From positions 1-64,000 of the forward strand of contig NZ_FNYL01000020.1 of assembly GCF_900109045.1 (NCBI RefSeq): a DNA stretch of 64,000 bases, in the 5' to 3' direction. Below are positions 24,868 through 34,392 of this stretch, in pieces (position 1 is the stretch's first letter; each line of letters opens with the position of its first letter). This DNA comes from Dyadobacter sp. SG02. Lineage in GTDB: Bacteria > Bacteroidota > Bacteroidia > Cytophagales > Spirosomataceae. Under the pieces are notes generated by a model, which worked only from the letters and a program-made list of their open reading frames with translations, was not told where the DNA came from and made no database searches. Made by a program: the position numbers and the translations under genes.

Positions 24868-27054
24868 ATGTTTAAAAGGTTTCCGTTTGAATTACAGTTT
24901 GATAAGACAGATTGTGGCCCAACGTGTTTAAGGCTAATTGCCAGAAGCTATGGGGTATACTATTCGTTACAATATCTTCGTGACATTTGCGGAAAATCGA
25001 AGCATGGAGTTTCATTCTTTGACTTATCAGCGGCATGCGACCGAATTGGATTCAGGTCAGTTGCGATTCGTGCTACCACGGATCAACTTCAAAAAAAAGT
25101 CTTGCTTCCCTGTATCGCTCATTGGAAGGGAACACATTTTGTAGTCGTTTATCGTGTTAGCAGGACCAAGGTATTCGTTGCCGACCCTGCTGCCGGGAGA
25201 GTCTCTTATGACTTGGCGACTTTTCAAAAGAACTGGTATGCACCGGATTCTGGATACGGTAACATTTTACTCATGGAGCCCAGTGTGGAGTTTACCTCTA
25301 AAGGTCCAATAAGAAAGCAGTCAAATACACGATTTTTGCCAATTCTAAGATATTTTTTCCCTTACGCATCGAGTATAAGGAATTTAATTGTGATTATGCT
25401 CGTCGTCACGCTTTTACAGTTGTGCCTACCCTTTTTGTCGAAAGCAGTCATTGATGTGGGGATTAAATCGGGTGATTTGACCTTCATTCAAATGGTGCTT
25501 GTTGCAAACATTGCCATCGCAACTAGTATGATGGTTGGAAATGTGGGCAGGGATTGGATCCTTCAGCATATCTCCAGTCGCGTCAATCTGGCTATGGTCT
25601 CAGAATACCTGATTAAGTTGTTAAAGCTGCCAGTAAGTTTTTTCGAAACGAAGTCTGTTGGAGATATTCTGCAGAGGGCTCAGGATCTTGAACGAATAAG
25701 ATCATTTATTATGAATAACTGGCTAAATACCGTCTTTTCAGCCGTTTCCTTTCTGGTATTTTCTTTTGTTTTGTTCATATTTAATTTAAAGGTATTTGCA
25801 ATTTTTGCTGTGGGAAGTCTCGTCTACATTGGATGGGTAATGGCTTTTCTAAATATTCGCAAGAAGTTGGACTGGGACTATTTTGAGCTCATCGCCAAAA
25901 ACCAGAGTTATTGGGTAGAAATCGTTGAATCAATCTATGACATTAAGAACTTCAATTATGATACAAGCCGGAGGTGGGCTTGGGAACGAATCCAAGCAAG
26001 TCTCTATAGAACAAACCTTAGGGCGCTCGGTATTAATAATCTACAAAATTCGGGAGCGGGGTTTATTGACAGTTTGAAAAACATCCTGATAACGTTTTTC
26101 TGCGCAACCCAGGTAATTCAGGGAACAATGTCATTCGGGGTGATGGTGTCGACACAATTTATTATCGGATCATTGAACGGGCCGGTCAGTCAGTTTATTC
26201 AGTTCATTATCGCACTTCAAGCCGCAAAGATTAGTTACTCGCGTCTTAGTGAGGTTCACGAGATCGATGACGAAACAGCCTCTGATGGGATGATCACCGT
26301 GGATACATTATTCAAAAAGGATATTGTTTTGAGTAATGTGACTTATTTGTACTCACCAAATCAGCCTCCTGTGGTTCGAGGTGTAGGTTTTGTCATACCG
26401 CAGGGTAAAGTGACGGCGATTGTAGGCGCGAGCGGCAGTGGTAAGAGCACCTTATTGAAAATGTTGTTGCGGCTATATAATCCCTCCTATGGAGACATCT
26501 TCATCGGGGATATGAATCTAAGAAATATATCGTTACGTGATTGGCGCTCCCGATGCGGCGCTGTGATGCAAGAAGGGAGAATCTTTAACGATACAGTTCT
26601 TAACAATATAATACTTGAAGATTCCAATCCCGACATGGAAAGATATAACAATGCTATACTTGCGGCAAACATCGCTACTGAGATCGAGCAAATGCCACAG
26701 GGATATCACACTAAACTTGGCGAAGATGGGCAAGGTATAAGTGGAGGCCAGAGGCAGCGAATTCTTATTGCAAGAGCCTTGTATAGGGAGCCAGAATATC
26801 TGTTTCTGGACGAAGCTACGAATTCCCTCGATGCAGTGAACGAGCGAAAAGTTATCGATGCATTAGAAAACGCTTATAGAGGTAAAACTGTTGTCGTTGT
26901 TGCTCACAGGCTCAGTACCATAATCAATGCCGATCAAATAGTTGTATTGGACAAAGGATATGTTGTTGAACAAGGCTCTCACACCGAGCTATTTGAAAAG
27001 GGAGGCGCTTATTGGCGTCTTGTGAGTACCCAATTTTCTCACCAAACGCTTTAA
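24868..27054 (+). CDS. C39 peptidase-domain ABC exporter
   Basis: A complete 728-aa exporter that cleaves double-glycine leaders and moves the cargo across the inner membrane. The C39 peptidase has Q10, C16 in DKTDCGPTCL, H90 in GTHFVVVY and D106 in VADPAAG. Five or six membrane helices span about 165-450. The ATPase has Walker A GASGSGKS near 520, signature ISGGQRQR near 625, Walker B FLDEATNSLD near 648 and H-loop VAHRLST near 680, all intact. Four bp separate it from the HlyD gene. It lies divergent to the double-glycine cargo gene at 24312, which is its most likely substrate. Confidence 0.92.
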   Translation: MFKRFPFELQFDKTDCGPTCLRLIARSYGVYYSLQYLRDICGKSKHGVSFFDLSAACDRIGFRSVAIRATTDQLQKKVLLPCIAHWKGTHFVVVYRVSRTKVFVADPAAGRVSYDLATFQKNWYAPDSGYGNILLMEPSVEFTSKGPIRKQSNTRFLPILRYFFPYASSIRNLIVIMLVVTLLQLCLPFLSKAVIDVGIKSGDLTFIQMVLVANIAIATSMMVGNVGRDWILQHISSRVNLAMVSEYLIKLLKLPVSFFETKSVGDILQRAQDLERIRSFIMNNWLNTVFSAVSFLVFSFVLFIFNLKVFAIFAVGSLVYIGWVMAFLNIRKKLDWDYFELIAKNQSYWVEIVESIYDIKNFNYDTSRRWAWERIQASLYRTNLRALGINNLQNSGAGFIDSLKNILITFFCATQVIQGTMSFGVMVSTQFIIGSLNGPVSQFIQFIIALQAAKISYSRLSEVHEIDDETASDGMITVDTLFKKDIVLSNVTYLYSPNQPPVVRGVGFVIPQGKVTAIVGASGSGKSTLLKMLLRLYNPSYGDIFIGDMNLRNISLRDWRSRCGAVMQEGRIFNDTVLNNIILEDSNPDMERYNNAILAANIATEIEQMPQGYHTKLGEDGQGISGGQRQRILIARALYREPEYLFLDEATNSLDAVNERKVIDALENAYRGKTVVVVAHRLSTIINADQIVVLDKGYVVEQGSHTELFEKGGAYWRLVSTQFSHQTL

Positions 27055-27058
27055 ACGA

Positions 27059-28375
27059 ATGCATGAAAACAGACATAGTCCGCAAACAGCGACCGAGGAA
27101 GTAGAAGACATCGTCGGAACGATGCCAAAGTCTGTCGGATTGATATGTGCGATTATAGTTTCCTTTGTTATAGTAGTCTTAATTACCAGTGCACATTTTA
27201 TACGGTATCCCGAAACAATCGTCGGCGATGTTACTGTAAGCAACGCAGACGCTCCGATCAAGCTCGTTTCTGCAACCGCTGGTAAATTAAAACTACTCAG
27301 GGAAAATAGCAACGAACCTGTAAGCGAAGGTACAATTGTAGCCTACATCCAGAATTCGGCAAACTTTACGGATGTGTTGCTTCTAGATTCACTCCTTAAT
27401 GACGGTACAAGTGTTCGGAACGACGTGGTATCGCTGGCTAAAAGTGTTCCGACCAATTTGCTTCTCGGTGAACTAACTCCGGCTTATTTTGCATACGTTG
27501 AAGCAATAGCACAACTTAGAAACTATAAGACTAACAGACAATATGAGAAGTTGATTAGTTCGAGCCAAAATCAATTAAAACTTTACAGCGAAGGTCATCA
27601 TGCAGCGGTGAATCAATTAAAACTTAGCAATTCAAACTTTGAACTCGCGTTGCAAATATTCGCACGCGACTCTATCCTCTTTACAAAACGAGCACTGTCC
27701 CCTCACGAATTCGATCAGGCGAAAATGAAAGTTTTAAGTGCCAAAGAGTCAGTCGAGAGTGCAACGCGAAACCTTTACAATGTCAAGGATCAGATTGGCA
27801 ATGCGGATGCCAAATTGAATGAGCTCCTGACCGGAAATCTTGAAAAACGGGACCAAATTAAGCTGGACATCGCTAAAGCACAAAACGAGTTGTTGGATAA
27901 TATAAAAATTTGGAAGGAGAAATATTTATTTGTGTCTCCCTCTAATGGCAACTTGCAATTCAATCGATTTTGGATCGATGATCAGTTTGTGTTGGCGGGT
28001 GAGTCTATTTTTACAATCCTGCCCGGTCAACGAAGCGTGTATGGACAGGTAGTTGTACCAACGCTGGGGGCAGGAAAGATTTTAGCTGGTCAGCGGGTTC
28101 TGGTCAGTTTGGATGACTATCCTTACATGGAGTACGGCTATATGGATGGAAAGATAATGTCGTTATCATTGACGACCTCTCGGTTCGAGACAACGAATGG
28201 GGAACTGAACAACTATTTAGCAACTATAGAGTTTCCGCGGGGGCTTGTAACATCTAGTGGGGCAAAACTAAATTTTCGGCATGAATTACATGGCAAAGCC
28301 GAAATTGTAATAAATGGAAGAAGGCTTTGGGAAAGGTTACTCGAGAATGTTCTCCTACTAGGTCGGTATAATTAA
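27059..28375 (+). CDS. HlyD-family secretion adaptor
   Basis: The 438-aa product is a membrane fusion protein linking the C39 exporter to an outer-membrane channel. One membrane helix lies at about 24-46 (LICAIIVSFVIVVLITSAHF). A lipoyl/barrel-sandwich half follows (ADAPIKLVSATAGKLKLLRE), then long periplasmic coiled coils at about 160-285 and a second lipoyl half (YLFVSPSNGNLQFN). The C-terminal beta-barrel region carries GQRVLVSLDDYPYMEYGYMD. Start ATG is 4 bp after the exporter stop, so the two are made together. No TolC-like gene is nearby, so a chromosomal channel elsewhere may be shared. Confidence 0.88.
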   Translation: MHENRHSPQTATEEVEDIVGTMPKSVGLICAIIVSFVIVVLITSAHFIRYPETIVGDVTVSNADAPIKLVSATAGKLKLLRENSNEPVSEGTIVAYIQNSANFTDVLLLDSLLNDGTSVRNDVVSLAKSVPTNLLLGELTPAYFAYVEAIAQLRNYKTNRQYEKLISSSQNQLKLYSEGHHAAVNQLKLSNSNFELALQIFARDSILFTKRALSPHEFDQAKMKVLSAKESVESATRNLYNVKDQIGNADAKLNELLTGNLEKRDQIKLDIAKAQNELLDNIKIWKEKYLFVSPSNGNLQFNRFWIDDQFVLAGESIFTILPGQRSVYGQVVVPTLGAGKILAGQRVLVSLDDYPYMEYGYMDGKIMSLSLTTSRFETTNGELNNYLATIEFPRGLVTSSGAKLNFRHELHGKAEIVINGRRLWERLLENVLLLGRYN

Positions 28376-28395
28376 CTTTTGTCCCCAATAGAGCC

Positions 28396-29226
28396 ATGAT
28401 TTCAGTAATTATTTGTTCGAGAACCGTAGCTCAGGCGGAAATCGTTAAACTGAACGTTGCCGAGACGATTGGCGAAGCGCATGAGTGTATCATTCTTGTT
28501 AATTCTGATGGGGCGCTTGGGATAGCGGAATGTTACAACCAAGGAATTGAACTGAGCAAGTATGAGATCCTATGCTTTATGCATGACGATGTGGAAATGC
28601 GGAGCGGAAACTGGGGCGAGATCGTGGTACGAACGTTTATGCACAATCCTAAACTTGGGTTGCTGGGAATTGCTGGTTCTAAGTATAAGCCGGTTTGCCC
28701 GAGTTCTTGGTACTGTGATATTTCATCCATTTGCTGTCATTATTTACAGGGCTTTTCTCATAAAGCTTCCCAGGACGTCTATTATTTGATCAATCCTGAC
28801 GAGTCCACACTTTCGCAAGTGGCCTCGATTGACGGATGCTGGATGTGCACAAGAAAAACGATTGCTCAGGAAATTGGTTTTGATAGCACGTTATTGAAAC
28901 ATTTTCATGGATACGACCTGGATTTCTCTCTGGCCGTTGGTGCTTGTTGGCAGATCATGGTCACTTTTGAAATCCTTTTACGGCACTCCTCGGAGGGGAA
29001 GTTTGGCCCTATTTGGTTTGAGGAAATATTAAAAGTTCATCACAAATGGATACATCGTCTGCCTGTTTTTGTTGGAGACGTTATTCCACGGGATTTAGCC
29101 TTCGAGGAAGAGCGTTTTTTTAACAAATTCAAGCAACAGGCCATAGATGCCGGAATAGCATTAGAAAAACTAGTACCGACATGTCCTGTGTTTTTTGCAA
29201 GCCGCAATGCGGAGCTGATGAGCTGA
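28396..29226 (+). CDS. StrF-like (Glyco_tranf_2_5) glycosyltransferase
   Basis: This 276-aa enzyme resembles the GT2-type StrF family. It has MISVIICSRTVAQAEIVKLN at the start, CFMHDDVEMRSGNWGEI as the DDD metal site, LGLLGIAGSKY, then VASIDGCWMCTRKTIAQEIG and FHGYDLDFSLAV near the end. There is no signal peptide or membrane helix, so it acts in the cytoplasm. It follows the HlyD gene by 20 bp and is probably in the same transcript. This links glycosylation directly to the exporter and its cargo. Donor sugar and acceptor are unknown. Confidence 0.8.
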   Translation: MISVIICSRTVAQAEIVKLNVAETIGEAHECIILVNSDGALGIAECYNQGIELSKYEILCFMHDDVEMRSGNWGEIVVRTFMHNPKLGLLGIAGSKYKPVCPSSWYCDISSICCHYLQGFSHKASQDVYYLINPDESTLSQVASIDGCWMCTRKTIAQEIGFDSTLLKHFHGYDLDFSLAVGACWQIMVTFEILLRHSSEGKFGPIWFEEILKVHHKWIHRLPVFVGDVIPRDLAFEEERFFNKFKQQAIDAGIALEKLVPTCPVFFASRNAELMS

Positions 29227-29454
29227 TAGCGAGACGTAAATTAATGATTTTTCAAAGAGCAGATTGGAGAGCCTAAAAGATATAGTGATCAAGGGTAAAA
29301 TGAGAGTATTCTGGTCGACTTTGGCTCTGTATCAGGAAGTCGCATTCAATTTGGAAGGAGGGGCAAATGCGTTATGTCTTGTCAGCCTGGCTCGCGAAGT
29401 TAAATACTTCCGCAGCTGCCGAACTTCATTCCACCAGAAGCTAACAGGCGACTT

Positions 29455-29740
29455 TCAATTTGAGCTCGTCCATGAGCTTTTGGGAGTCGCCCAGCAATCC
29501 ATCCTTTCTGCGCCCCATCTGCTTAACCCAATTCTGCGTGAGCGTACTCGCAGCAGTGCCCACTGCATGGTTTGCGAATGACGAATGGCTAAATATCTTC
29601 GTCTATAAAATCGATAACGGGCCCGTTTCTCTCAATTTTGGTCTGCTTTTACCTTTGTGTTGGCAGGGATCCTGATTGCCATCCAAACTTTCCGCGTTGC
29701 GAACCAGAATCCAACGACGTCACGAAGAACAAAGGAGTAG
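29455..29740 (+). pseudogene. FtsX-type ABC permease C-terminal remnant
   Basis: Three successive frames together read like the end of a MacB/FtsX permease. HELLGVAQQSIL resembles the usual GIRKVLGAS box. Next comes VSVLAAVPTAWFANDEWLNI, then FVYKIDNGP. In another frame FTFVLAGILIAIQTFRVANQ is followed by NPTTSRRTKE and a stop at 29738-29740. At least two frameshifts, near 29540 and 29632, and loss of the 5' part make it non-functional. Such permeases are abundant in Cytophagales, so this is likely a scar from rearrangement at the end of the peptide cluster. Confidence 0.55.
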
Positions 29741-30245
29741 CGATTTTTTGAGTATGGTCTCATCCTCGCTGTTATGCTTGACCTAATCACCGAGTTATCA
29801 ATCTTTGGTTTTCTAACATGAGCCACTATTTCTCTTTCCAAACCCCAAACTCCACAATAATTCACTGCCCTTGCCTCAATGAAACCCGGTTTGACGCACC
29901 TTCATAGTCGACATTGTTCAGCTGAACTGGATCATCCTCCCCAAAACAGACGGGGCAAATCAGGTACGTACCGTTGGGATTCTCCTAAAATGTTTTACAG
30001 CCACAGCAAGGGCACGGATAATTCTCCGTTACCTTATTTATTGAAAAGGAAGAATGAATAGGCTAGACCATTAAATAATCTCGCGGGCGCTCTTTGGATA
30101 GACGACTATAAAGGGCTAAATTTGAGATGGAGAATATTTGAATTGAAACCAAATCGAGTCATTTCATTCGATCCCCAATTCAGTCACCTATTCGGTTCAT
30201 TCGAATAAGATACCTGACAATCAATTACTTTCGTCGATATTTTGC

Positions 30246-30288
30246 GATCCCAGCGGGATCACTGAAAGCGCCTCAAAGGGCGCTTTTA
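30246..30288. repeat. Left attachment-like repeat (attL candidate)
   Basis: This 43-base block (gatcccagcgggatcactga, followed by a short hairpin) matches 48429-48471 at about 36 of 43 positions, in direct orientation and 18.2 kb apart. Its second half (aaagcgcc tcaaag ggcgcttt plus T-run) can serve as a rho-independent terminator. Such a gene-end-plus-terminator sequence is typical of integrase targets, although I see no tRNA in front of it. The repeats bracket the integrase and mobilisation genes. Confidence 0.55.
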
Positions 30289-30360
30289 TGTTTTAAATTG
30301 TTCTGAAAATCAGCTTGTTTCAAAATTTGTGAGTCATTCCTGATCAAAGTAACCTATCCG

Positions 30361-30413
30361 ATTCGGTTACCGTTTCGGTTACCTATCCGATTTTCTAAAT
30401 TAGGTAACCGAAT
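30361..30413. promoter_or_regulatory. GGTTACC site cluster, likely recombinase or excisionase sites
   Basis: GGTTACC occurs at 30365-30371 and 30377-30383, with its inverted form at 30403-30409. The longer ttcggttac pairs with gtaaccgaa across the cluster. The 13-base string ggttaccgtttcg recurs exactly at 48588-48600 near the other end of the element. Position just upstream of the integrase gene suggests arm-type binding sites or an operator controlling it. Confidence 0.5.
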
Positions 30414-30511
30414 TTCCGAAAATAGCTTGTGTGATGTGGTTTTGAGGAAATCGATGCGTCGCCTGTGGGAAGTCCCTGCAGGGAACATTAGATCACTTAA
30501 AAATGTGAAGG

Positions 30512-31822
30512 ATGAAAAGCAATCAGAAACTTTCGATCCTCTTCTGGCTATTCAAAGCCGAAGCAACCAAAGACGGCAAGGCGCCGATTTATGTCCGGAT
30601 TACCATCGATGGTCTCGATGACGAAATCTCCCTCGGTAAAAAAGTGCACCCCGACGATTGGTGCAATCAAACGAAAAAGGTAACCGCGTCTGGTATGGAA
30701 GCCAAACTGATCAACATTGCCATCGATCAGGCGCGGACTTCGCTCACTTCCCAATTCATGGTGCTGCAATCGCAGTTTGAGTACATCACACCTACGATGC
30801 TTAAAAACGTTTTTAAAGGCAGGCCGGTGGAAGACAAAGGTGATGCGGTAAAACAAGGTTTAAAGAAAGAGCAGACCCTGCTTCAAGCATTCGACGAGCA
30901 CATTGAAAAGTTTGAATTAATGGTCCAGCGCGGGATGCGTTCAGACAATACACTGCGGCATTGGCGAAAACTTAAAAGGCATGTTACTGCATTTATCAAG
31001 TTTCAGTACAAAACCTCGGACCTGAATTTTTCAGAGCTATCTGGCCTGTTTGCTGAAGAACTTTACGAATACCTGACGCTCCACAAGCCCAAGCCGCTCG
31101 CGGAGGTATCTGCCCGGAAGGATGTAAAATGGACCAGGCAGATAGTAAAAATAGGCGTCAAGAAGGATTTCATAATACGCAACCCAATGGAAGGTTTTAA
31201 ATGCTCTGGCGGGGATGTTGAACTAATTCCATTGGAGTTTGAACAGGTGGAACGCATTCACCGAAAGAAATTGCACGTGGAAAGGCTGGCTGAGGTGCGC
31301 GATGCCTTCATCTTTCAATGCTTTACCGGCTTTGCCTACCAGGACATCTATGGGCTCACGCGGGATAGCATAATGCTTGTCGGGCCGAAAAGGGAAAGGT
31401 GGCTTGTAAGGAAGCGAGGAAAAACGCTGGTCGGTGAAATGGTACCCATACTGCCGATTGTAGAAGAATTGATAGAGAAGTACAAGAACCATCCATACTG
31501 CGTAGCCCACGATAAGCTGATTCCAGTGAACAGTAATTTCCGGTACAATACCTATCTGAAAGAGCTCGCCGATTTGTGTGATATTCGGGATATCACAGGA
31601 AGTATCCGGAGATTGGACACCCACGATGCCAGACATTTCTTCGCTGATATGATGCTGAACAATGGCGTTCCCTTGGAAGATGTTAGCAAGATGCTCGGTC
31701 ATAGAAACATTAGAACGACGATGCGTTATTGCAGGGTTAGAAAATCGCGCATCAGCGAGAATGTGGGAATAGTACGAGATAAGCTATTTACGAAAACGGG
31801 TAAACTTCGACAGGCATCCTAG
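30512..31822 (+). CDS. Tyrosine recombinase / integrase
   Basis: This 436-aa site-specific recombinase fits the Bacteroidota Arm-DNA-binding type. The N-terminal arm domain is LSILFWLFKAEATKDGKAPI, then YVRITIDGLDDEI. A SAM-like core-binding domain spans about 125-230. The catalytic domain has FTGFAYQDIYGLT, where the first catalytic Arg is replaced, as in many Bacteroidota integrases. It then has HDARHFFADMML (H-x-x-R) and LGHRNIRTTMRYCRV with the nucleophilic Tyr. It should integrate and excise the 30.2-48.6 kb element. It is the first gene inside the left repeat. Arm-like GGTTACC sites lie upstream. Confidence 0.9.
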   Translation: MKSNQKLSILFWLFKAEATKDGKAPIYVRITIDGLDDEISLGKKVHPDDWCNQTKKVTASGMEAKLINIAIDQARTSLTSQFMVLQSQFEYITPTMLKNVFKGRPVEDKGDAVKQGLKKEQTLLQAFDEHIEKFELMVQRGMRSDNTLRHWRKLKRHVTAFIKFQYKTSDLNFSELSGLFAEELYEYLTLHKPKPLAEVSARKDVKWTRQIVKIGVKKDFIIRNPMEGFKCSGGDVELIPLEFEQVERIHRKKLHVERLAEVRDAFIFQCFTGFAYQDIYGLTRDSIMLVGPKRERWLVRKRGKTLVGEMVPILPIVEELIEKYKNHPYCVAHDKLIPVNSNFRYNTYLKELADLCDIRDITGSIRRLDTHDARHFFADMMLNNGVPLEDVSKMLGHRNIRTTMRYCRVRKSRISENVGIVRDKLFTKTGKLRQAS

Positions 31823-31834
31823 GTGTCAATATAG

Positions 31835-32056
31835 CTATTTGACCCGACCGCCAGCTTTAAACTTCTGGCGGTGCAATATTTCACCAGGCTTTGAACATTT
31901 TAATTGTTCAATAATCTCGTATCCATCTGCTGCTGAGCGACAAGGGATAATAATTTTGTTAGGTGCATTTTTAATATCATTAACTACGGCAAGATTACCC
32001 GCCATCATTTCCCGTACTATGAGGGTTCCGATAATTTTTGGTCTAATTAATTTCAT
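31835..32056 (-). CDS. Small conserved-looking protein (73 aa)
   Basis: The ATG at 32056 is preceded by a good ribosome-binding sequence (ggagctgcaaa), and the frame overlaps the end of the interrupted gene upstream by 14 bp. This start is preferred over a longer frame reaching 32194. The product, MKLIRPKIIGTLIVREMMAG, then IIIPCRSAADGYEIIEQLK, is basic with a central hydrophobic strand. I do not recognise a family. Its stop is only 12 bp from the convergent integrase stop, and a hairpin at 31847-31872 covers its last codons. Confidence 0.55.
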   Translation of the reverse strand: MKLIRPKIIGTLIVREMMAGNLAVVNDIKNAPNKIIIPCRSAADGYEIIEQLKCSKPGEILHRQKFKAGGRVK

Positions 32057-32582
32057 TTTGCAGCTCCTTATCTGCCTCGGAACATTGAATATTTTTATCC
32101 CACAATACACGCACGTCGGAGTAGAAGTAAACGAACCAGGCGACATCGTCAGGTTTTGTTCCCGGGGCGATAGACCAACTTCCCTCAGTAGCACAAATGT
32201 TCTCTAAAATACGGTTTGACGACGCCGCTGGAAGGTGACCGTCAAACCATGTGCTGTCAATAGCTCCTTTACCGTTAACACGAAACGCGAAAAGGCCCTA
32301 AGACGGTCTGCAATCGGCAGTTTCAGCAGCGGCATTACTTGATAAACGATCTTCCAGGCTTTTGCCTGCTTTATTCACAAAGCGAAAGTTTTTTGGTTCG
32401 AACTTTGTTTTGTCGATGACCCGTGACTTGTGTGGCGGAAGAGGTTCAAACCCTGGCATTGGAAACAGTCCAATAACTGCGGGAGGAGTACTACCTCCCG
32501 GGCTTTGAGATAACGATGCAAATCCAGACAGTATACTAAGTGAAAATGTAAGATAGACGCTAATCCGACCAACTAATATCAT
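32043..32582 (-). pseudogene. Secreted protein gene interrupted by one in-frame TAG
   Basis: A signal-peptide-bearing frame (MILVGRISVYLTFSLSILSG) runs from 32582 to a TAG at 32298-32300. The same frame continues without another stop to 32043, adding 84 codons that look like genuine protein: LFAFRVNGKGAIDSTWFDGH, then SWSIAPGTKPDDVAWFVYFY. Together they give a secreted protein of about 179 residues plus the stop position. The second half has the mixed alpha/beta feel of the TonB-C-like domains common in Bacteroidota. A nonsense mutation, a sequencing error or stop readthrough are all possible. The next gene overlaps its end, supporting the longer form as ancestral. Confidence 0.65.
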
Positions 32583-32967
32583 GGGCTAACCTTATTAAAA
32601 CGTGGGAAACCAGTTGCGAATAGATTCATAACTTCCAGAGTTTATGGTTCGAATATATATAATTCTTACACATTGTCTCCCAGGAATAAATGCAAAATTC
32701 GTTGTTATGAACGAATACCTTCTCAGAAGACGCGCCGCGGCAAAGCTCGCGTTGCTGAGACAACCTTTAACAAATCCAAAAGGCGGTCAGAAATTTGTAA
32801 ACTAGATTAACTATCAGAAGCCTAATTTATAATTTTGACCGGATACACAGCCAAATTGATATATTACGCCTGCTACATCCGCGATCAGGTAAGGAACGCT
32901 GGGAATTGCTTCATTAGGAGCGGACGCGCCAAGTGTAAAGTCCAGGGCAACTATAACAAACCATCAA
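32583..32967. other. Intergenic gap
   Basis: No gene is seen. A 63-codon plus-strand frame at 32835-33026 overlaps the next gene and has no family resemblance. Promoters for the divergent genes on either side must lie here, but none is clear. Confidence 0.4.
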
Positions 32968-33663
32968 ATGAAGTACTATTTAGGCGGGTATTATCTGGCA
33001 AAGCTTGCCCCGGTAAATTTTGGTAGTTACAGCAACGCTATGATTTATACTTGCAGTAACTGTATTAATGATCATTTGGTCGACGTGTGGTCGTACACTT
33101 GGGCCACAGGAAACGATGAGCGGGCCGTTGAGGCAAAGGAAATCTTTCAGCTTTCGGAAAAACAAATCGGCTTAATCAGAGATTGGGTTGATGAAAAACA
33201 CAATGAAAGTAAATTGGGCTGGATCAATGTCTTTACCGACCTTGACACGGCTATGGAGTACAAACAAAGATTCTTTTCTCATTTGAAGGACATTAAGGTA
33301 TTTGCCCTCTACTTCAATGAGGCTGAGCGCGAATACATCCTTGATGATTACAAGCCTCGACCAGGGATGGGCGAAATCGGACTTCGGCTAACTCTTTTGA
33401 AAGGTATCGAGGAGACTGACAATGAGAAATTTTTAGGCTTTGATTATATAGGCATCGAACTAGGCGGCGACTTTCATACGTTCCATTGTCATGATCTCGG
33501 TGAAGAATTTTCTAGCAAATTCGAAGTGACCTTGAATGAATATGGATTATTTGATAGCGACAAGAACTCCGATCAAGTCCTTGTCTACCTAAACGATGAT
33601 AGTAACGGCTGTGAGCCTGTTCCTTGGCTCGTTGCGAAGACTAAACTGGTCTTATTTACGTAG
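32968..33663 (+). CDS. Hypothetical protein, immunity-protein-like size
   Basis: This 231-aa cytoplasmic protein is acidic and rich in aromatic residues. It has MKYYLGGYYLAKLAPVNFGS at the start, an YTCSNCINDH segment with paired cysteines, and a later LGFDYIGIELGGDFHTFHCH. No signal peptide, membrane helix or catalytic motif was found. The composition resembles SUKH- or Imm-type immunity proteins, but no specific family was recognised. It stands alone on the plus strand among minus-strand genes of the mobile element. Confidence 0.6.
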   Translation: MKYYLGGYYLAKLAPVNFGSYSNAMIYTCSNCINDHLVDVWSYTWATGNDERAVEAKEIFQLSEKQIGLIRDWVDEKHNESKLGWINVFTDLDTAMEYKQRFFSHLKDIKVFALYFNEAEREYILDDYKPRPGMGEIGLRLTLLKGIEETDNEKFLGFDYIGIELGGDFHTFHCHDLGEEFSSKFEVTLNEYGLFDSDKNSDQVLVYLNDDSNGCEPVPWLVAKTKLVLFT

Positions 33664-33759
33664 TAGCAGCCTGAATTGACGGGTAGTCTCGCCAGTTTAA
33701 TATAGAGTGACAAATCCTCTGCTCAAAAAACAGTATCCTCAAATCTGTGTCGGTTTTTT

Positions 33760-34212
33760 TCACCCAAATGGGGTCGGTGGTCCGCCCGATTTTATCAAAG
33801 AAACTCTTTCGCCCATCATATCCTTGAAATGGACAAGCCAATTGTACTTTTTGTCCCCAATAAAAAAATCACCGCGCGTGATTGCCAGGAGCGCCTCAAT
33901 AACACTTGGCTTACACTCGAAGACTATATGCTTTGCGGTAGGGTAATCCCCTCGGACAAAAATTGCCCAATAGCTGCGGTCTGGGTCTAACTTGCCAATT
34001 TCATTGCAAATCTCTTTCCTATTCGTGGTTCGGATAAAAATGGGAGACTTCAATGCGTCAGGCCAATTGGAGAATCGGCGGCTCGGGCTATCAATATTTA
34101 TAAATCGATCTTCCAACCGTTTCAGTATCTCGGCCCAGTCCGCGAAGTGTCTATTTAAGCTTACCGGCCCAACCTGTCTCGCTAAAAGATCTATTTTTTC
34201 TTCCCAGTACAT
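33760..34212 (-). CDS. Hypothetical protein (DUF6756-like)
   Basis: The 150-aa product has an N-terminal helical part (WAEILKRLEDRFINIDSPSR) and a compact C-terminal part. That part carries YWAIFVRGDYPTAKHIVFEC, then AITRGDFFIGDKKYNWLVHF. It recalls small SMI1/KNR4-neighbouring or DUF6756 proteins, but this is from memory of the pattern and uncertain. No signal peptide is present. It may be an immunity protein, like its neighbour at 32968. Confidence 0.5.
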   Translation of the reverse strand: MYWEEKIDLLARQVGPVSLNRHFADWAEILKRLEDRFINIDSPSRRFSNWPDALKSPIFIRTTNRKEICNEIGKLDPDRSYWAIFVRGDYPTAKHIVFECKPSVIEALLAITRGDFFIGDKKYNWLVHFKDMMGERVSLIKSGGPPTPFG

Positions 34213-34392
34213 AACTTGTGAGATATGGATGAAGATACTCTTTTTCTACAACCCCGCTAATCCAGAGAATTATTTCATTCTACCGGCCAGGCTCGGTTTT
34301 TGAGCCAAGAGAACCATAATGTTACAAATGAGCCGAGTAGCAACCGTAAGGGGGCGAGGAAACAATACTCAGGTGATAAAGATACACTGAAG

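Larger units (their letters stand above)
29741..30511. other. Junction region before the integrase
   Basis: No convincing gene is present; a 60-codon frame at 29879-30061 looks like chance. The second half holds the left attachment-like repeat (30246-30288) and the GGTTACC site cluster (30361-30413), consistent with a mobile-element boundary. Confidence 0.55.

Noticed and set aside
29879..30061. 60-codon plus-strand frame
   Set aside because: Low-complexity composition, no context, adjacent to a pseudogene and an element boundary.
31839..32207. 122-codon plus-strand frame
   Set aside because: Runs antisense to the better-supported 73-aa gene with a ribosome-binding site and to the interrupted secreted protein.
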